Source: Draconibacterium aestuarii
GTDB taxonomy: Bacteria; Bacteroidota; Bacteroidia; Bacteroidales; Prolixibacteraceae
Assembly (NCBI GenBank): GCA_026671195.1
Contig: JAPOHD010000007.1
Coordinates: 248,001 to 312,000 of the forward strand
Reading direction: 5' to 3'
DNA length: 64,000 bases
Part shown: positions 8,514-17,557 of the stretch, in pieces
Layout: each line of letters begins with the position of its first letter
Position numbering within the stretch: the first letter of the stretch is position 1
Notes under the pieces: model-generated
What the model saw: the letters and a program-made list of their open reading frames with translations, nothing else
Database searches by the model: none
Told to the model about the DNA's origin: nothing
Translations under genes and position numbers: made by a program

Positions 8514-11500
8514 ATGCAAAAACTTGTAACCATACTGATATTCAATTTTGTATTACTTAACCATGTTTATACACAATCCTACAATTTTTCAAATTATTCG
8601 ATTAACGACGGGCTTTCGCAAAGTGTTGTAAATTGTGTTTTTCAGGATTCGAGAGGATTTATTTGGATGGGAACCCAAAGCGGATTAAACCGTTTTAATG
8701 GTGAAACTTTTGATATCTTTAATTATAACCCTAACGACTCGTTTTCAATTTCAAACAACTGGATTTATGCAATAAGTGAAGATACCGATGGAGACTTATG
8801 GATTGGCACCAGGGGCGGGCTAAACAAATACCTGGTTAAACAGAATAAATTCGAACACATAAACTATAAAACCAACTTTCCACACGATGTTACTTCGTTT
8901 TGTTACGACAATATTTGTTTGAACAATGGAAAAATCCTGATCAACACGCCGCCCGTATTATCACTTTTCGATCCTCAAAGTGGAAGTTTCTCTCATTTTC
9001 AAAATAAATTGGAATACGACGGGGCCGTAAAAGATGTAAAAATTCCTCTGCTGGAAGATAAAAACGGTCGTATTTGGGTGGCATCAACCAAAGGATTATC
9101 GAGTTTTTCGTTTCAAACAGAAGAATTTACTTATTACACTTTCGAGACCAAAAACGGTGACTTACTCGAAAATGCAAATGTAACGGCATTATTTAACGAC
9201 AAGAATGGCATAATTTGGGCAGGAACCACAACCGGTTTATTCAAATTGAATGCGAAATCAAATTATTTTCAAGAACTACATTTTAAACAAAAAGAAGCTG
9301 AAGATTACATCTTTGAAAACACTTGTATACGATCGATACTTGAAGATAAAAACGGGAACCTGATAATTGCCACCGAAGGCTCCGGATTGTTTGTTATTTC
9401 GCCTAATTCTGAAAAACCAGCAAGCATACAAAACTATACATCTGCTAACAGTACCCTGGGGCATAACATTGTACAATCGTTAATTATGGATCGTTCGGAA
9501 AACCTCTGGATAGGAACACTTCAGGGAATTAGCAAAACCGATTTAAAAAGAAAGAAGTTTACGCTTTACCGTAACAGTATTTCGCCAAACTCAACCAATC
9601 TGCTTGGAAATGTTATTGCATCGTTGTATAAAAACGATGATGGTATTTTATGGGTTGGGAACTGGGGGCAGGGCCTTAATCTTGTTAACCGAGAAACCAA
9701 CGAAGTGGAACATTTTTCGACCCGGGAAACCGGAAATCATTCTATTCCGAATGATTTTGCACATGTGATATTTAAAGATGTAATCGGGTTAATCTGGCTG
9801 GGAACGCGCGACGGAGTTCTTATTTACGACAAGTCAAACAATACATTTGTTCCCTGGACTATTTATTTCAACAAAACTAATTTCCCCACATTTTCGAACA
9901 CAAGGATTTATTCTATCATTCAGGACAGTACTAAAAATTACTGGATTGGGACACAAAATGGTCTTTATAAAATCAATCTGGAAAAATCGACAATTGAAGT
10001 ATTTCAGAAAGAGCTGGATGAGAACCATCGTTTAAGCGCCAATTTGGTTTATTGTTTGCTTGCAGACTCGGAAGGATTAATATGGATCGCCACAGTTAAC
10101 GGGCTTCAGGTGTACAATCCAGAAACAAAAACAATACAATACTTCAGTAAAGAAAAAAATGGCATGAGCGATAACTTTATCGTATCGCTATGTGAAGACA
10201 GCCAAGGCCGGATTTGGATTGGCACCGCCACTTATGTGAATGTATACAATAAAGAGGACTCTACGTTCATGCTCTATTCGCAAGAGCACGGGGTGCCAAA
10301 CAACCGTATTTTTGAAATAGCAAAAGACAAGAACAATGACATTTGGCTGGCCACAGGAAGAGGTTTATGCAAATTCGATGAAGAACAGAACACATTTCAC
10401 ACTTTCACTCTTGAAGATGGATTACAAAGTCTTGAATTCAATATACGAGCAGCTTATGTTTGCGATGATGGCGAAATATTAATGGGCGGAATGAATGGTT
10501 TTAATTCGTTTCACCCTGATTCAATTTTTCACAATCCCTATGTTCCGAACCTGGTTTTTACAGCCTTCTACAAAACGGAAGACACCATAGAAGAATCAAT
10601 CAATCTTACTGAAAACAATGCCGTTACTTTAGACTACAAAGCCCATTCATTTACTATTGAATTTGCTGCACTGGAATATACAAATCCCAACAAAAACCAA
10701 TATGCCTATAAAATGGAAGGTATTTCGAATGAGTGGGTAGATATTGGAAACCGAAAGTTTGTTCCCTTTTCAGGGCTTCAACCCGGAGAGTATTATTTTC
10801 AGGTAAAAGGTTCAAATAACGACGGTGTGTGGAACAATGATGCAATCGGTATCAGAATAAATATTCTCCCTCCGTGGTGGAGAAGTAATTATGCATATTC
10901 ATTTTATATCCTGCTGCTATTTATTGGTGTTTATGGTTTTATAAAAATGCGGGAAAAAAAATTGAAGCACGACAAAAAGATTCTTGAAAAGAAGGTTTTG
11001 GAACGTACCATACAAATTGAACACCAAAACCGGAAACTTGAAGAGTTAAATCAAACAAAAAACAAACTATTCTCAATTATTGGTCATGATTTGGGTAACC
11101 AATTTAATATTATTGTGGGCTTTTCCGATCTGTTGCTTTCTGATTTCCGAAAACTTGATGCAGCAAAAATTGAGTACCATTTACGCAATATTTACGAGTC
11201 ATCAAGCCATGCAAACCATCTGCTCGAAAATTTACTAACCTGGGCCAGAATGCAAACAAAATCCATTCGGTACAATCCTGTAGTATTTAATGTAAATGAA
11301 AAAATTGAAGAGTTAATACAGTTCCATAAAGAAGCACTCAATAAAAAAAGGATCATTCTGGAATTTGAGAATAAAAATGGAATAATGGTGAAGGCCGATG
11401 TAAATATGTTCTCAACTGTACTGCGGAATTTAGTTGCAAATGCAATAAAGTTTACACACGAAAACGGACATATTTATATTCTCTCGTCCCAAATGAAGGA

Positions 11501-11759
11501 CTTTTGCGAAATAAAGGTTAAAGACAATGGTGTGGGAATAGAATCTGAAAACCTTGAAAAAATATTCAGGATTGACAGTAAACACAAAACCACAGGTACC
11601 AAAGGCGAAAAAGGAACCGGATTAGGTCTTATACTTTGTAAAGAGTTTGTTGAAAAAAACAATGGCAAAATTTGGGTTAAAAGTGAATCGGGAAAAGGCA
11701 GTGAATTTTGTTTTACCATACCAAACGGACAGGTTGAAGTAAATTCAACAGTAAATTAA
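8514..11759 (+). CDS. Periplasmic propeller sensor histidine kinase (no receiver, no DNA-binding domain)
   Basis: 1081 residues. A short signal peptide is followed by about 14 propeller blades with the W-I-G-T-x-x-G-L pattern (residues about 25-690), a Y_Y_Y domain (about 700-785, GLQPGEYYFQVKGSNNDG), one membrane segment (about 795-815), a coiled-coil linker, and the kinase core. The phosphoacceptor is the histidine of IIGHDLGNQ near residue 858, an H-D-L variant. The HATPase boxes are NLVANAIKF (about 972), DNGVGIE (about 1004) and GEKGTGLGL (about 1030). Unlike the hybrid sensor at 28763 it ends after the HATPase domain, so it must pass phosphate to a separate response regulator that is not in this window. 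The ligand is probably a glycan or oligosaccharide. Target genes are unknown; the adjacent propeller/toroid and PQQ-propeller genes are candidates. Confidence 0.93.
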   Translation: MQKLVTILIFNFVLLNHVYTQSYNFSNYSINDGLSQSVVNCVFQDSRGFIWMGTQSGLNRFNGETFDIFNYNPNDSFSISNNWIYAISEDTDGDLWIGTRGGLNKYLVKQNKFEHINYKTNFPHDVTSFCYDNICLNNGKILINTPPVLSLFDPQSGSFSHFQNKLEYDGAVKDVKIPLLEDKNGRIWVASTKGLSSFSFQTEEFTYYTFETKNGDLLENANVTALFNDKNGIIWAGTTTGLFKLNAKSNYFQELHFKQKEAEDYIFENTCIRSILEDKNGNLIIATEGSGLFVISPNSEKPASIQNYTSANSTLGHNIVQSLIMDRSENLWIGTLQGISKTDLKRKKFTLYRNSISPNSTNLLGNVIASLYKNDDGILWVGNWGQGLNLVNRETNEVEHFSTRETGNHSIPNDFAHVIFKDVIGLIWLGTRDGVLIYDKSNNTFVPWTIYFNKTNFPTFSNTRIYSIIQDSTKNYWIGTQNGLYKINLEKSTIEVFQKELDENHRLSANLVYCLLADSEGLIWIATVNGLQVYNPETKTIQYFSKEKNGMSDNFIVSLCEDSQGRIWIGTATYVNVYNKEDSTFMLYSQEHGVPNNRIFEIAKDKNNDIWLATGRGLCKFDEEQNTFHTFTLEDGLQSLEFNIRAAYVCDDGEILMGGMNGFNSFHPDSIFHNPYVPNLVFTAFYKTEDTIEESINLTENNAVTLDYKAHSFTIEFAALEYTNPNKNQYAYKMEGISNEWVDIGNRKFVPFSGLQPGEYYFQVKGSNNDGVWNNDAIGIRINILPPWWRSNYAYSFYILLLFIGVYGFIKMREKKLKHDKKILEKKVLERTIQIEHQNRKLEELNQTKNKLFSIIGHDLGNQFNIIVGFSDLLLSDFRKLDAAKIEYHLRNIYESSSHANHLLENLLTWARMQTKSIRYNPVVFNVNEKIEELIQFHKEALNKKRIILEFENKNGIMVKADVNMFSTVLRNLVANAIKFTHENGHIYILSSQMKDFCEIKVKDNGVGIESENLEKIFRIDSKHKTTGTKGEKGTGLGLILCKEFVEKNNGKIWVKSESGKGSEFCFTIPNGQVEVNSTVN

Positions 11760-11997
11760 TTCAGCTTTATTTTGCAATTGACACTGTATTCCTGCCATCA
11801 TATTTTAGTTAATATTATTACGGAATTTTATAAACAGGATACTTATTATTAAATAAAACGCTTTAGAAAACAATGAAAAGAAAATGTATATGATTTAATT
11901 TTTCGGATAAAACTATTGAATTAAAGAATTTTTACCGGTAACAAAATGTGCACAATTGATAAAAACAGTTATGTATTAAAACCAAAAGTCATACAAT

Positions 11998-13272
11998 ATG
12001 AATAAAGCTAAACTTGTATTACCCCAACTTACTTCAGTCATTTTAATTGCTTTTGCCGTATCCACTTTTTTTCCGGCATGTACCACAAAAACCACAACAG
12101 ATAAAAAAACGGAAACGGCTCAGTGGAGAGGAATTAATCGGGATGGAATTTATAATGAAACAGGACTTTTAAACGTTTGGAATGAAAATGGCCCGGAATT
12201 ACTCTGGTCTTACGTAGGAATTGGCAAAGGCTATGCCTCACCGGCAATTGCAGACAACAAACTTTTTGTTAACGGTGAACAAGATAGCAGCAGTTTTTTA
12301 TTTGCATTCGACCTCCTGGGCAATTTACTTTGGAAAGCTCCCAACGGAAGGGAGTTTATGGGCGATGGCTTTTCTGCTACCTATCCCGGTTCGCGATCGA
12401 CACCTACTGTAGTTGACAATCTGGTTTATACAACATCTGGAAAAGGAAGAATTGCCTGTTTTGAAACTTCCACAGGAACAGAAAGATGGGCAGTTGATAT
12501 TGTGAATGAATTGGGAGGTCTGTATTCTTATTTTGGGTATTCCGAATCGGTATTGATTGATAACGACAAATTATTTTGTTTCCCGGGCGGGAATAAGAAT
12601 AATACTGTTGCATTAAACAGATTTACCGGAGAAATAGAATGGTCGGTAAAAGCAATGCAAGATACTTTCTCCTACTGCTCACCCATACTTGTTAAGCTGG
12701 CAGAGCGTAAAGTTGTAGTAACCACTTCGCGCCATTATTTATATACTCTGAACTCCGAAACCGGAGAAGTACTTGATTCCTATTTAATAGACCATTATAA
12801 GTACGATGGTGAACATTGTAACTCGCCATTGTATGTAAATGGAAATATATATTTTGTAGGCAACGAAGAAAATGACGGTGCAATAAAATTAGAACTTACA
12901 CAAAATGGAAAACTAAACGCACTCTGGCAGAATAAAACAATAAAAAACAACTTTAACGGCTATGTTAAAATTGACAACCATCTGTTTACCATGGTTAAAG
13001 GCAATTGGCTCAAAGCACTCGATGATGAAACCGGAGAAGTTACAGATTCTGTAAAAGCTGCAACAGGAAGTATCATCTATGCCGACAACAAATTTATCTG
13101 TTACGGAATGAATGGCGATGTATCGTTAATTACTTTCAACAACAACCAATTTGAAAATAAAAGTACATTCAAAGTACAACAAGGAAGCGGACACCATTTT
13201 GCACATCCTGTATTGGCTGATGGAGTATTATATATCAGACATGGAGATACTCTATTGGCCTATAAAATATAA
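11998..13272 (+). CDS. PQQ-type beta-propeller (BamB/quinoprotein-like) lipoprotein
   Basis: 424 residues. An N-terminal hydrophobic segment ends at PACTTK (about residue 29), a plausible lipoprotein cysteine. The entry motif QWRGINRDGIYNETGLL (about residue 42) is typical of Bacteroidota and Planctomycetes PQQ-like propellers. It is followed by blades such as LFAFDLLGNLLWKAP, IACFETSTGTERWAVDI and LYTLNSETGEVLDS. There is no catalytic quinoprotein signature, so a binding or scaffold role is more likely than dehydrogenase activity. The gene lies 238 bases after the kinase, and no clear terminator or promoter was found between them. It converges on the TPR gene with only 32 bases between stops. 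Confidence 0.82.
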   Translation: MNKAKLVLPQLTSVILIAFAVSTFFPACTTKTTTDKKTETAQWRGINRDGIYNETGLLNVWNENGPELLWSYVGIGKGYASPAIADNKLFVNGEQDSSSFLFAFDLLGNLLWKAPNGREFMGDGFSATYPGSRSTPTVVDNLVYTTSGKGRIACFETSTGTERWAVDIVNELGGLYSYFGYSESVLIDNDKLFCFPGGNKNNTVALNRFTGEIEWSVKAMQDTFSYCSPILVKLAERKVVVTTSRHYLYTLNSETGEVLDSYLIDHYKYDGEHCNSPLYVNGNIYFVGNEENDGAIKLELTQNGKLNALWQNKTIKNNFNGYVKIDNHLFTMVKGNWLKALDDETGEVTDSVKAATGSIIYADNKFICYGMNGDVSLITFNNNQFENKSTFKVQQGSGHHFAHPVLADGVLYIRHGDTLLAYKI

Positions 13273-13304
13273 TAAACAGAATTTGGAGCACAGCAGCACA
13301 AGGT

Positions 13305-15530
13305 TTATCCTTCCACAAAATACCGCAACTGATCGAGCATAATCGGTACATCTTCGTTTTCAACTCCCTGTTCTATCAAATGATGTAAATCCTCCTCAAA
13401 AACCTCAAAAAATTCGGATTCAGTAAAATCGGGTTGTTTTATGGACTGTTTGTAGAATTCCAGTGCTTCTTTGCGTCGTCCCAAACTCCATTGCACATGC
13501 CCCATGTTCATCAAATCGTGCTTGTTGGGTTCATCGTCAATCAGTTTCTGGAAATATTTTTCGGCCTGCTCTTTTTTCCCTGCCACAAACGAACACCAGG
13601 CAATTGGTTTCCAAACTTTTTTATTTCCAGACGCGATATATTCCACTTTAAAATAACACTTCAGAGCCTCATCAAATTGGTCGAGTTCCAACAAACAATG
13701 CCCAATATTTAGCTGAACATTCAGATTTTCCTCGTCGAGCTTTTCAACTTCCCGATAATATTCCAGTGCTTTTTTGGGTTGTTTTAAGTTGCGGTAGCAA
13801 AGTGCAATTTTATTAAAATTCCATTTGCGGTTTAAGTCGTACAGTTCAGCCTTTTTGTATGCATTTAATGCTTGTTTAAAATCGGCCATTTTCTGGTAAC
13901 AGAATCCAAGTTTTTGGTACAACTCGCCACTTTTTTCAATGCTGAGCAAGTAATTAAAAACCTCGGCAGCATCATCAAAATAGTTTTTTGTGAAATAATA
14001 TTCGGCTATATTCCGAAGTATATTTTCGTCTTCCTTCAGTATTTCGCCAAGCGCTATTTTGTTGTGGAAATCGAAACGCCAGTTAAAAATATCTTCAAAG
14101 TCGTTTTTCCGCGGATGCAGCTTATAAAAACGGTACAAATCCTGGATGATCTGGTTTGAAATAAAACCGGCCTTTTTGCCCGGTTCTGTGAGCTCTTCGT
14201 CATTTTGTAACTCTTCAAACTGTGCCATTTCCGCTTTCATACCTTCGGCCATAAATTCACGGTTTTCTGCAGGCAGGTTTTGTATGCTGAAACAGAATGA
14301 ATATTTATCGGAATTACACAACACAGGTGCAATATCAATGGCTTTTATAAACCGTGCATTCACCTCGTCGGTTGAATCAACCATCATCGAAATATCAGGA
14401 TTTGCAGCAAAAAATGGCATAAACCAATTTGAAAACTCGCTAAAAAACGGGAACATCTTCAGCATCGAAAACGAGCTCATAAAAACATCGGCGCCTTCCA
14501 TTTGCATTTCCGAAAATTCCTCCATTTTATTCATCAATCCCGGCGAATCTTCAAAAATCTTTTCCCACTCCGGATTTTTATCTTCCCCCAAACTGTCGTC
14601 CATTAAACTATCAAGATTAATTTTATCCTTTAGGTTTGGGCTAATTTTTATCATCTCGGGAATGATCTCATCCTTTATTTTTTGCTGAATTTTTTCGGTT
14701 TCTTTACTTCTTATAAATTGAACAATCACCCGCTCGAGATTTTGCTTAAATTCCGGATTTTCGTTCAATATTTTTAAACGTGCAGTTATGGACGGATAAA
14801 ATGGTAAACGCGCGTCGTACTTATAAAAGCCAATTAGCATACCTATAATCGCACGCTGATTGATTTCCATTTCTTCCTGTTCGTAGGCATCAAAAAGAAG
14901 CGCGAACTTTTCCTCATTGAAATAACGCAATAAACTCAACATCAGCGACGAGACAATTAATGCTTTATAAGCCGTTGAAATCAACTCACTGTCAAGGATC
15001 TGTTTTATTGCTTTCACTTCAGCTGAATGTAATTCATTCTGAAACCAAATATGATAGAAGAATGAAACGACTTTTTCCTGATGATTCTGTGTATCGATTT
15101 GTTTCGATGATTCCTGTATCTCCTCATCATCAACCAAAGCTTTCAATTCTTCCTGTAAATAAAAATCTTCAAGCTCGGCAAATAGTGTTTCCAAATTGAT
15201 TGTGTTGCCGGCAAAACCCCTTTTCCTCTCGTATTCCAACGCAGGGGAGGCTTTCAAACGAATTTCATCGTTTATTTTATCAACCAGCTTAAAAACCGAA
15301 ACAATAAGTTTCCGATATACCTTTTGACGCTCCGGATCCTGAATACCCTCAACCGTATATTTGAGCATGTAACTGTAGGTTTGCTCCAGGTTTCGCCATT
15401 CATCGAGATAAATCAACAATCCACTATCGTGAATAAGTTTCTCTAATTTATCAAAAGCAGGTTTTAATTTGCGCTCTGCCAGATTTTGGCAGATTTCTGT
15501 ATATTGTATTTTAAGTTCTCTATCCGTCAT
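13305..15530 (-). CDS. Large TPR-repeat protein of unknown role
   Basis: 741 residues without signal peptide or membrane segment, so probably cytoplasmic. The first 480 or so residues are acidic and helical, with no domain I recognise. The C-terminal 240 residues contain tandem TPR units, for example FDDAAEVFNYLL, GELYQKLGFCYQKMADFKQALNAYKKAE, KIALCYRNLKQPKKALEYYREVEKL and MGHVQWSLGRRKEALEFYKQ. TPRs are protein-protein interaction scaffolds. The gene is the last of the minus-strand cell-wall cluster, 109 bases after the AmpG-like gene, but it may have its own promoter and need not belong to that pathway. Function unknown. Confidence 0.85.
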   Translation of the reverse strand: MTDRELKIQYTEICQNLAERKLKPAFDKLEKLIHDSGLLIYLDEWRNLEQTYSYMLKYTVEGIQDPERQKVYRKLIVSVFKLVDKINDEIRLKASPALEYERKRGFAGNTINLETLFAELEDFYLQEELKALVDDEEIQESSKQIDTQNHQEKVVSFFYHIWFQNELHSAEVKAIKQILDSELISTAYKALIVSSLMLSLLRYFNEEKFALLFDAYEQEEMEINQRAIIGMLIGFYKYDARLPFYPSITARLKILNENPEFKQNLERVIVQFIRSKETEKIQQKIKDEIIPEMIKISPNLKDKINLDSLMDDSLGEDKNPEWEKIFEDSPGLMNKMEEFSEMQMEGADVFMSSFSMLKMFPFFSEFSNWFMPFFAANPDISMMVDSTDEVNARFIKAIDIAPVLCNSDKYSFCFSIQNLPAENREFMAEGMKAEMAQFEELQNDEELTEPGKKAGFISNQIIQDLYRFYKLHPRKNDFEDIFNWRFDFHNKIALGEILKEDENILRNIAEYYFTKNYFDDAAEVFNYLLSIEKSGELYQKLGFCYQKMADFKQALNAYKKAELYDLNRKWNFNKIALCYRNLKQPKKALEYYREVEKLDEENLNVQLNIGHCLLELDQFDEALKCYFKVEYIASGNKKVWKPIAWCSFVAGKKEQAEKYFQKLIDDEPNKHDLMNMGHVQWSLGRRKEALEFYKQSIKQPDFTESEFFEVFEEDLHHLIEQGVENEDVPIMLDQLRYFVEG

Positions 15531-15639
15531 TATTATTCAAAATTACGTGAATGACAGCAAATATTCAAAAAGCAATCCAAATTTATATTCGGCTGTTTTG
15601 ACGCATAAAGAGGATTTTTATCTGCCAAAGTTACCTTGG

Positions 15640-17475
15640 CTAACTCTCTTCTTTCTTACCAAAATTCGGATCTATTTTAATAAACGGAAGAACAACAAAA
15701 ATAGGAAGGGTACAAATTAACACCCATACAAAGAAATTTTGATAGCCGATAATTTCCTGCAGCCAGCCGCTTATCATTCCCGGAATCATCATTCCGAGCG
15801 CCATAAAACCGGTGGTAATTGCATAATGTGCCGTTTTGTGTTTTCCCTGCGAAATATAGATCATAAAAAGCATGTACGCCGTAAATCCAAAACCATAGCC
15901 AAATTGCTCAATAACCACTGCAGCTGACACGTACCATAACGAATCGGGAGTGAATGCAGATAATAACAAATAGCTTAAATTAGGTAGGTTAATCGCCAGA
16001 GCCATCCACCAAATCCAGTATTTCAAACCTTGTCGCGAAGCAACAATTCCGCCTAAAATACCGCCAATAGTTAAGGCAATCATTCCGGCTGTTCCGTATA
16101 CCAAACCAAGATCTCCGGTAGTCAGCCCCAAACCTCCGGCTTCTTTGGCATCCAATAGAAACGGAGATGCCATTTTCACGAGTTGCGATTCGGCCAAACG
16201 GTACAACAACATAAACAGAATGGCAACACCAATATTTTCCTTTTTGAAGAAACTAACAAAGGTGGCAAGAAACTCTGCAACAACTCCTCTGCCCTCTGTT
16301 TTATTCGACACATCATCAGCAGGATGCGGTAAAATGAAACGGTGGTAGAGAAAGAACAGAGCAAACATCACGGCAATAATTACAAATACTACCGACCATG
16401 CAAAGGTTATATTTCCCGACCGGCCAATAAAAGTTGCCCGGGTAGCTTTCTCTAACTTCGAATCGAGCTGAACCACTGCAAAAGCAGGTTTATCCCAGTT
16501 GTCGTCGTTAAAAACAAAACGGTATTCACGTATCAGCTTTATACTTTTATCGCCTTTATCGCTCCCAAAATTCAAAACTACATTTTCACCGGGTTCAGGT
16601 TTTTCCGAAAGCTGAATAGGAATTATGGCAATGTTTCCAACCTTATCGCTCAGCTTAACTTCGTCTTTATTAAACTTCTCTTTTAAATACCCCTTCAACG
16701 GTAATGATACTGATTTTGCCCACCACGAAAGATCCTTAGTTTCAATCCTTTCTTCAATTTCGTAAAATCTATTTTTAATGTTCCACTCGTTAACTTCGGC
16801 AAAAATGGAGTTAGTATAATCTGTACTAACCTGACCAATAGGAACGCTTAACTCATCAACTGAAACAAAACACATTTCCTCCGGTTTGGCAGTACTACCA
16901 AACAGTTCCGGTTGAAACTGAACTTCCGTTACCATTTCGTTTTTGGCAACCACCTCCACCGTTACCGGATCTAAGCCTGTTGCACTCTCCAGAGATCCGG
17001 CCAGAATTACCAAAAGTCCCTGCCCGGTGAGCATGGCAATCCGATAAAATGTACTTCTTATACCTACAAAAAATGCCTGATCTCCGGTTGATAATCCGAG
17101 CATGTAAAAGCCATCGGCGGCAATATCATGGGTAGCCGAACTAAATGCAAGTAACCAGAAAAATGCCAGCGTGTACTGGAAAAACCGTTCAACCGGTATT
17201 GTAAAAGCCACACCGGCTAATCCAACACCGATTATTAATTGCATAATGCTTATCCAATAACGTTTGGTTTTGAGGATATCAACAATTGGGCTCCAAAGTG
17301 GCTTAATTACCCATGGCAGATACAACCAACTGGTGTACAATGCGATGTCGGTATTCGAAATCCCCAAACGTTTGTACATAATTACGGAAAGAGTCATTAC
17401 AATTACGTATGGTATTCCTTGTGCGAAATAAAGTGATGGAATCCAAAACCAGGGTGATCGTTGTTTCGCTGACAT
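15640..17475 (-). CDS. AmpG-like MFS transporter with a large extramembrane insert
   Basis: 611 residues. The start SAKQRSPWFWIPSLYFAQGIPY and the SPIVDILKTKRYW loop (about residue 62) resemble the AmpG branch of the major facilitator superfamily, which imports anhydro-muropeptides through the inner membrane. Transmembrane segments fill residues 10-165 and 355-600. Between them is a hydrophilic, charged stretch of roughly 180 residues (about 170-350), not seen in the shorter proteobacterial AmpG. With cytoplasmic ends it would lie outside the membrane on the periplasmic side if it follows an odd number of helices; this needs a topology prediction. The gene sits 82 bases after the SpoIID gene, in a locus that also encodes an amidase, MurQ and an amino-sugar kinase, which supports a muropeptide cargo. 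Another sugar or peptide remains possible. Confidence 0.78.
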   Translation of the reverse strand: MSAKQRSPWFWIPSLYFAQGIPYVIVMTLSVIMYKRLGISNTDIALYTSWLYLPWVIKPLWSPIVDILKTKRYWISIMQLIIGVGLAGVAFTIPVERFFQYTLAFFWLLAFSSATHDIAADGFYMLGLSTGDQAFFVGIRSTFYRIAMLTGQGLLVILAGSLESATGLDPVTVEVVAKNEMVTEVQFQPELFGSTAKPEEMCFVSVDELSVPIGQVSTDYTNSIFAEVNEWNIKNRFYEIEERIETKDLSWWAKSVSLPLKGYLKEKFNKDEVKLSDKVGNIAIIPIQLSEKPEPGENVVLNFGSDKGDKSIKLIREYRFVFNDDNWDKPAFAVVQLDSKLEKATRATFIGRSGNITFAWSVVFVIIAVMFALFFLYHRFILPHPADDVSNKTEGRGVVAEFLATFVSFFKKENIGVAILFMLLYRLAESQLVKMASPFLLDAKEAGGLGLTTGDLGLVYGTAGMIALTIGGILGGIVASRQGLKYWIWWMALAINLPNLSYLLLSAFTPDSLWYVSAAVVIEQFGYGFGFTAYMLFMIYISQGKHKTAHYAITTGFMALGMMIPGMISGWLQEIIGYQNFFVWVLICTLPIFVVLPFIKIDPNFGKKEES

Positions 17476-17557
17476 AGTTTTTTTCTGATTCTAATTCTTG
17501 GTACTTTATACTTCAACTCCGCTCAATATTACAGTCACAGTGAGCGGACTCGAACGA

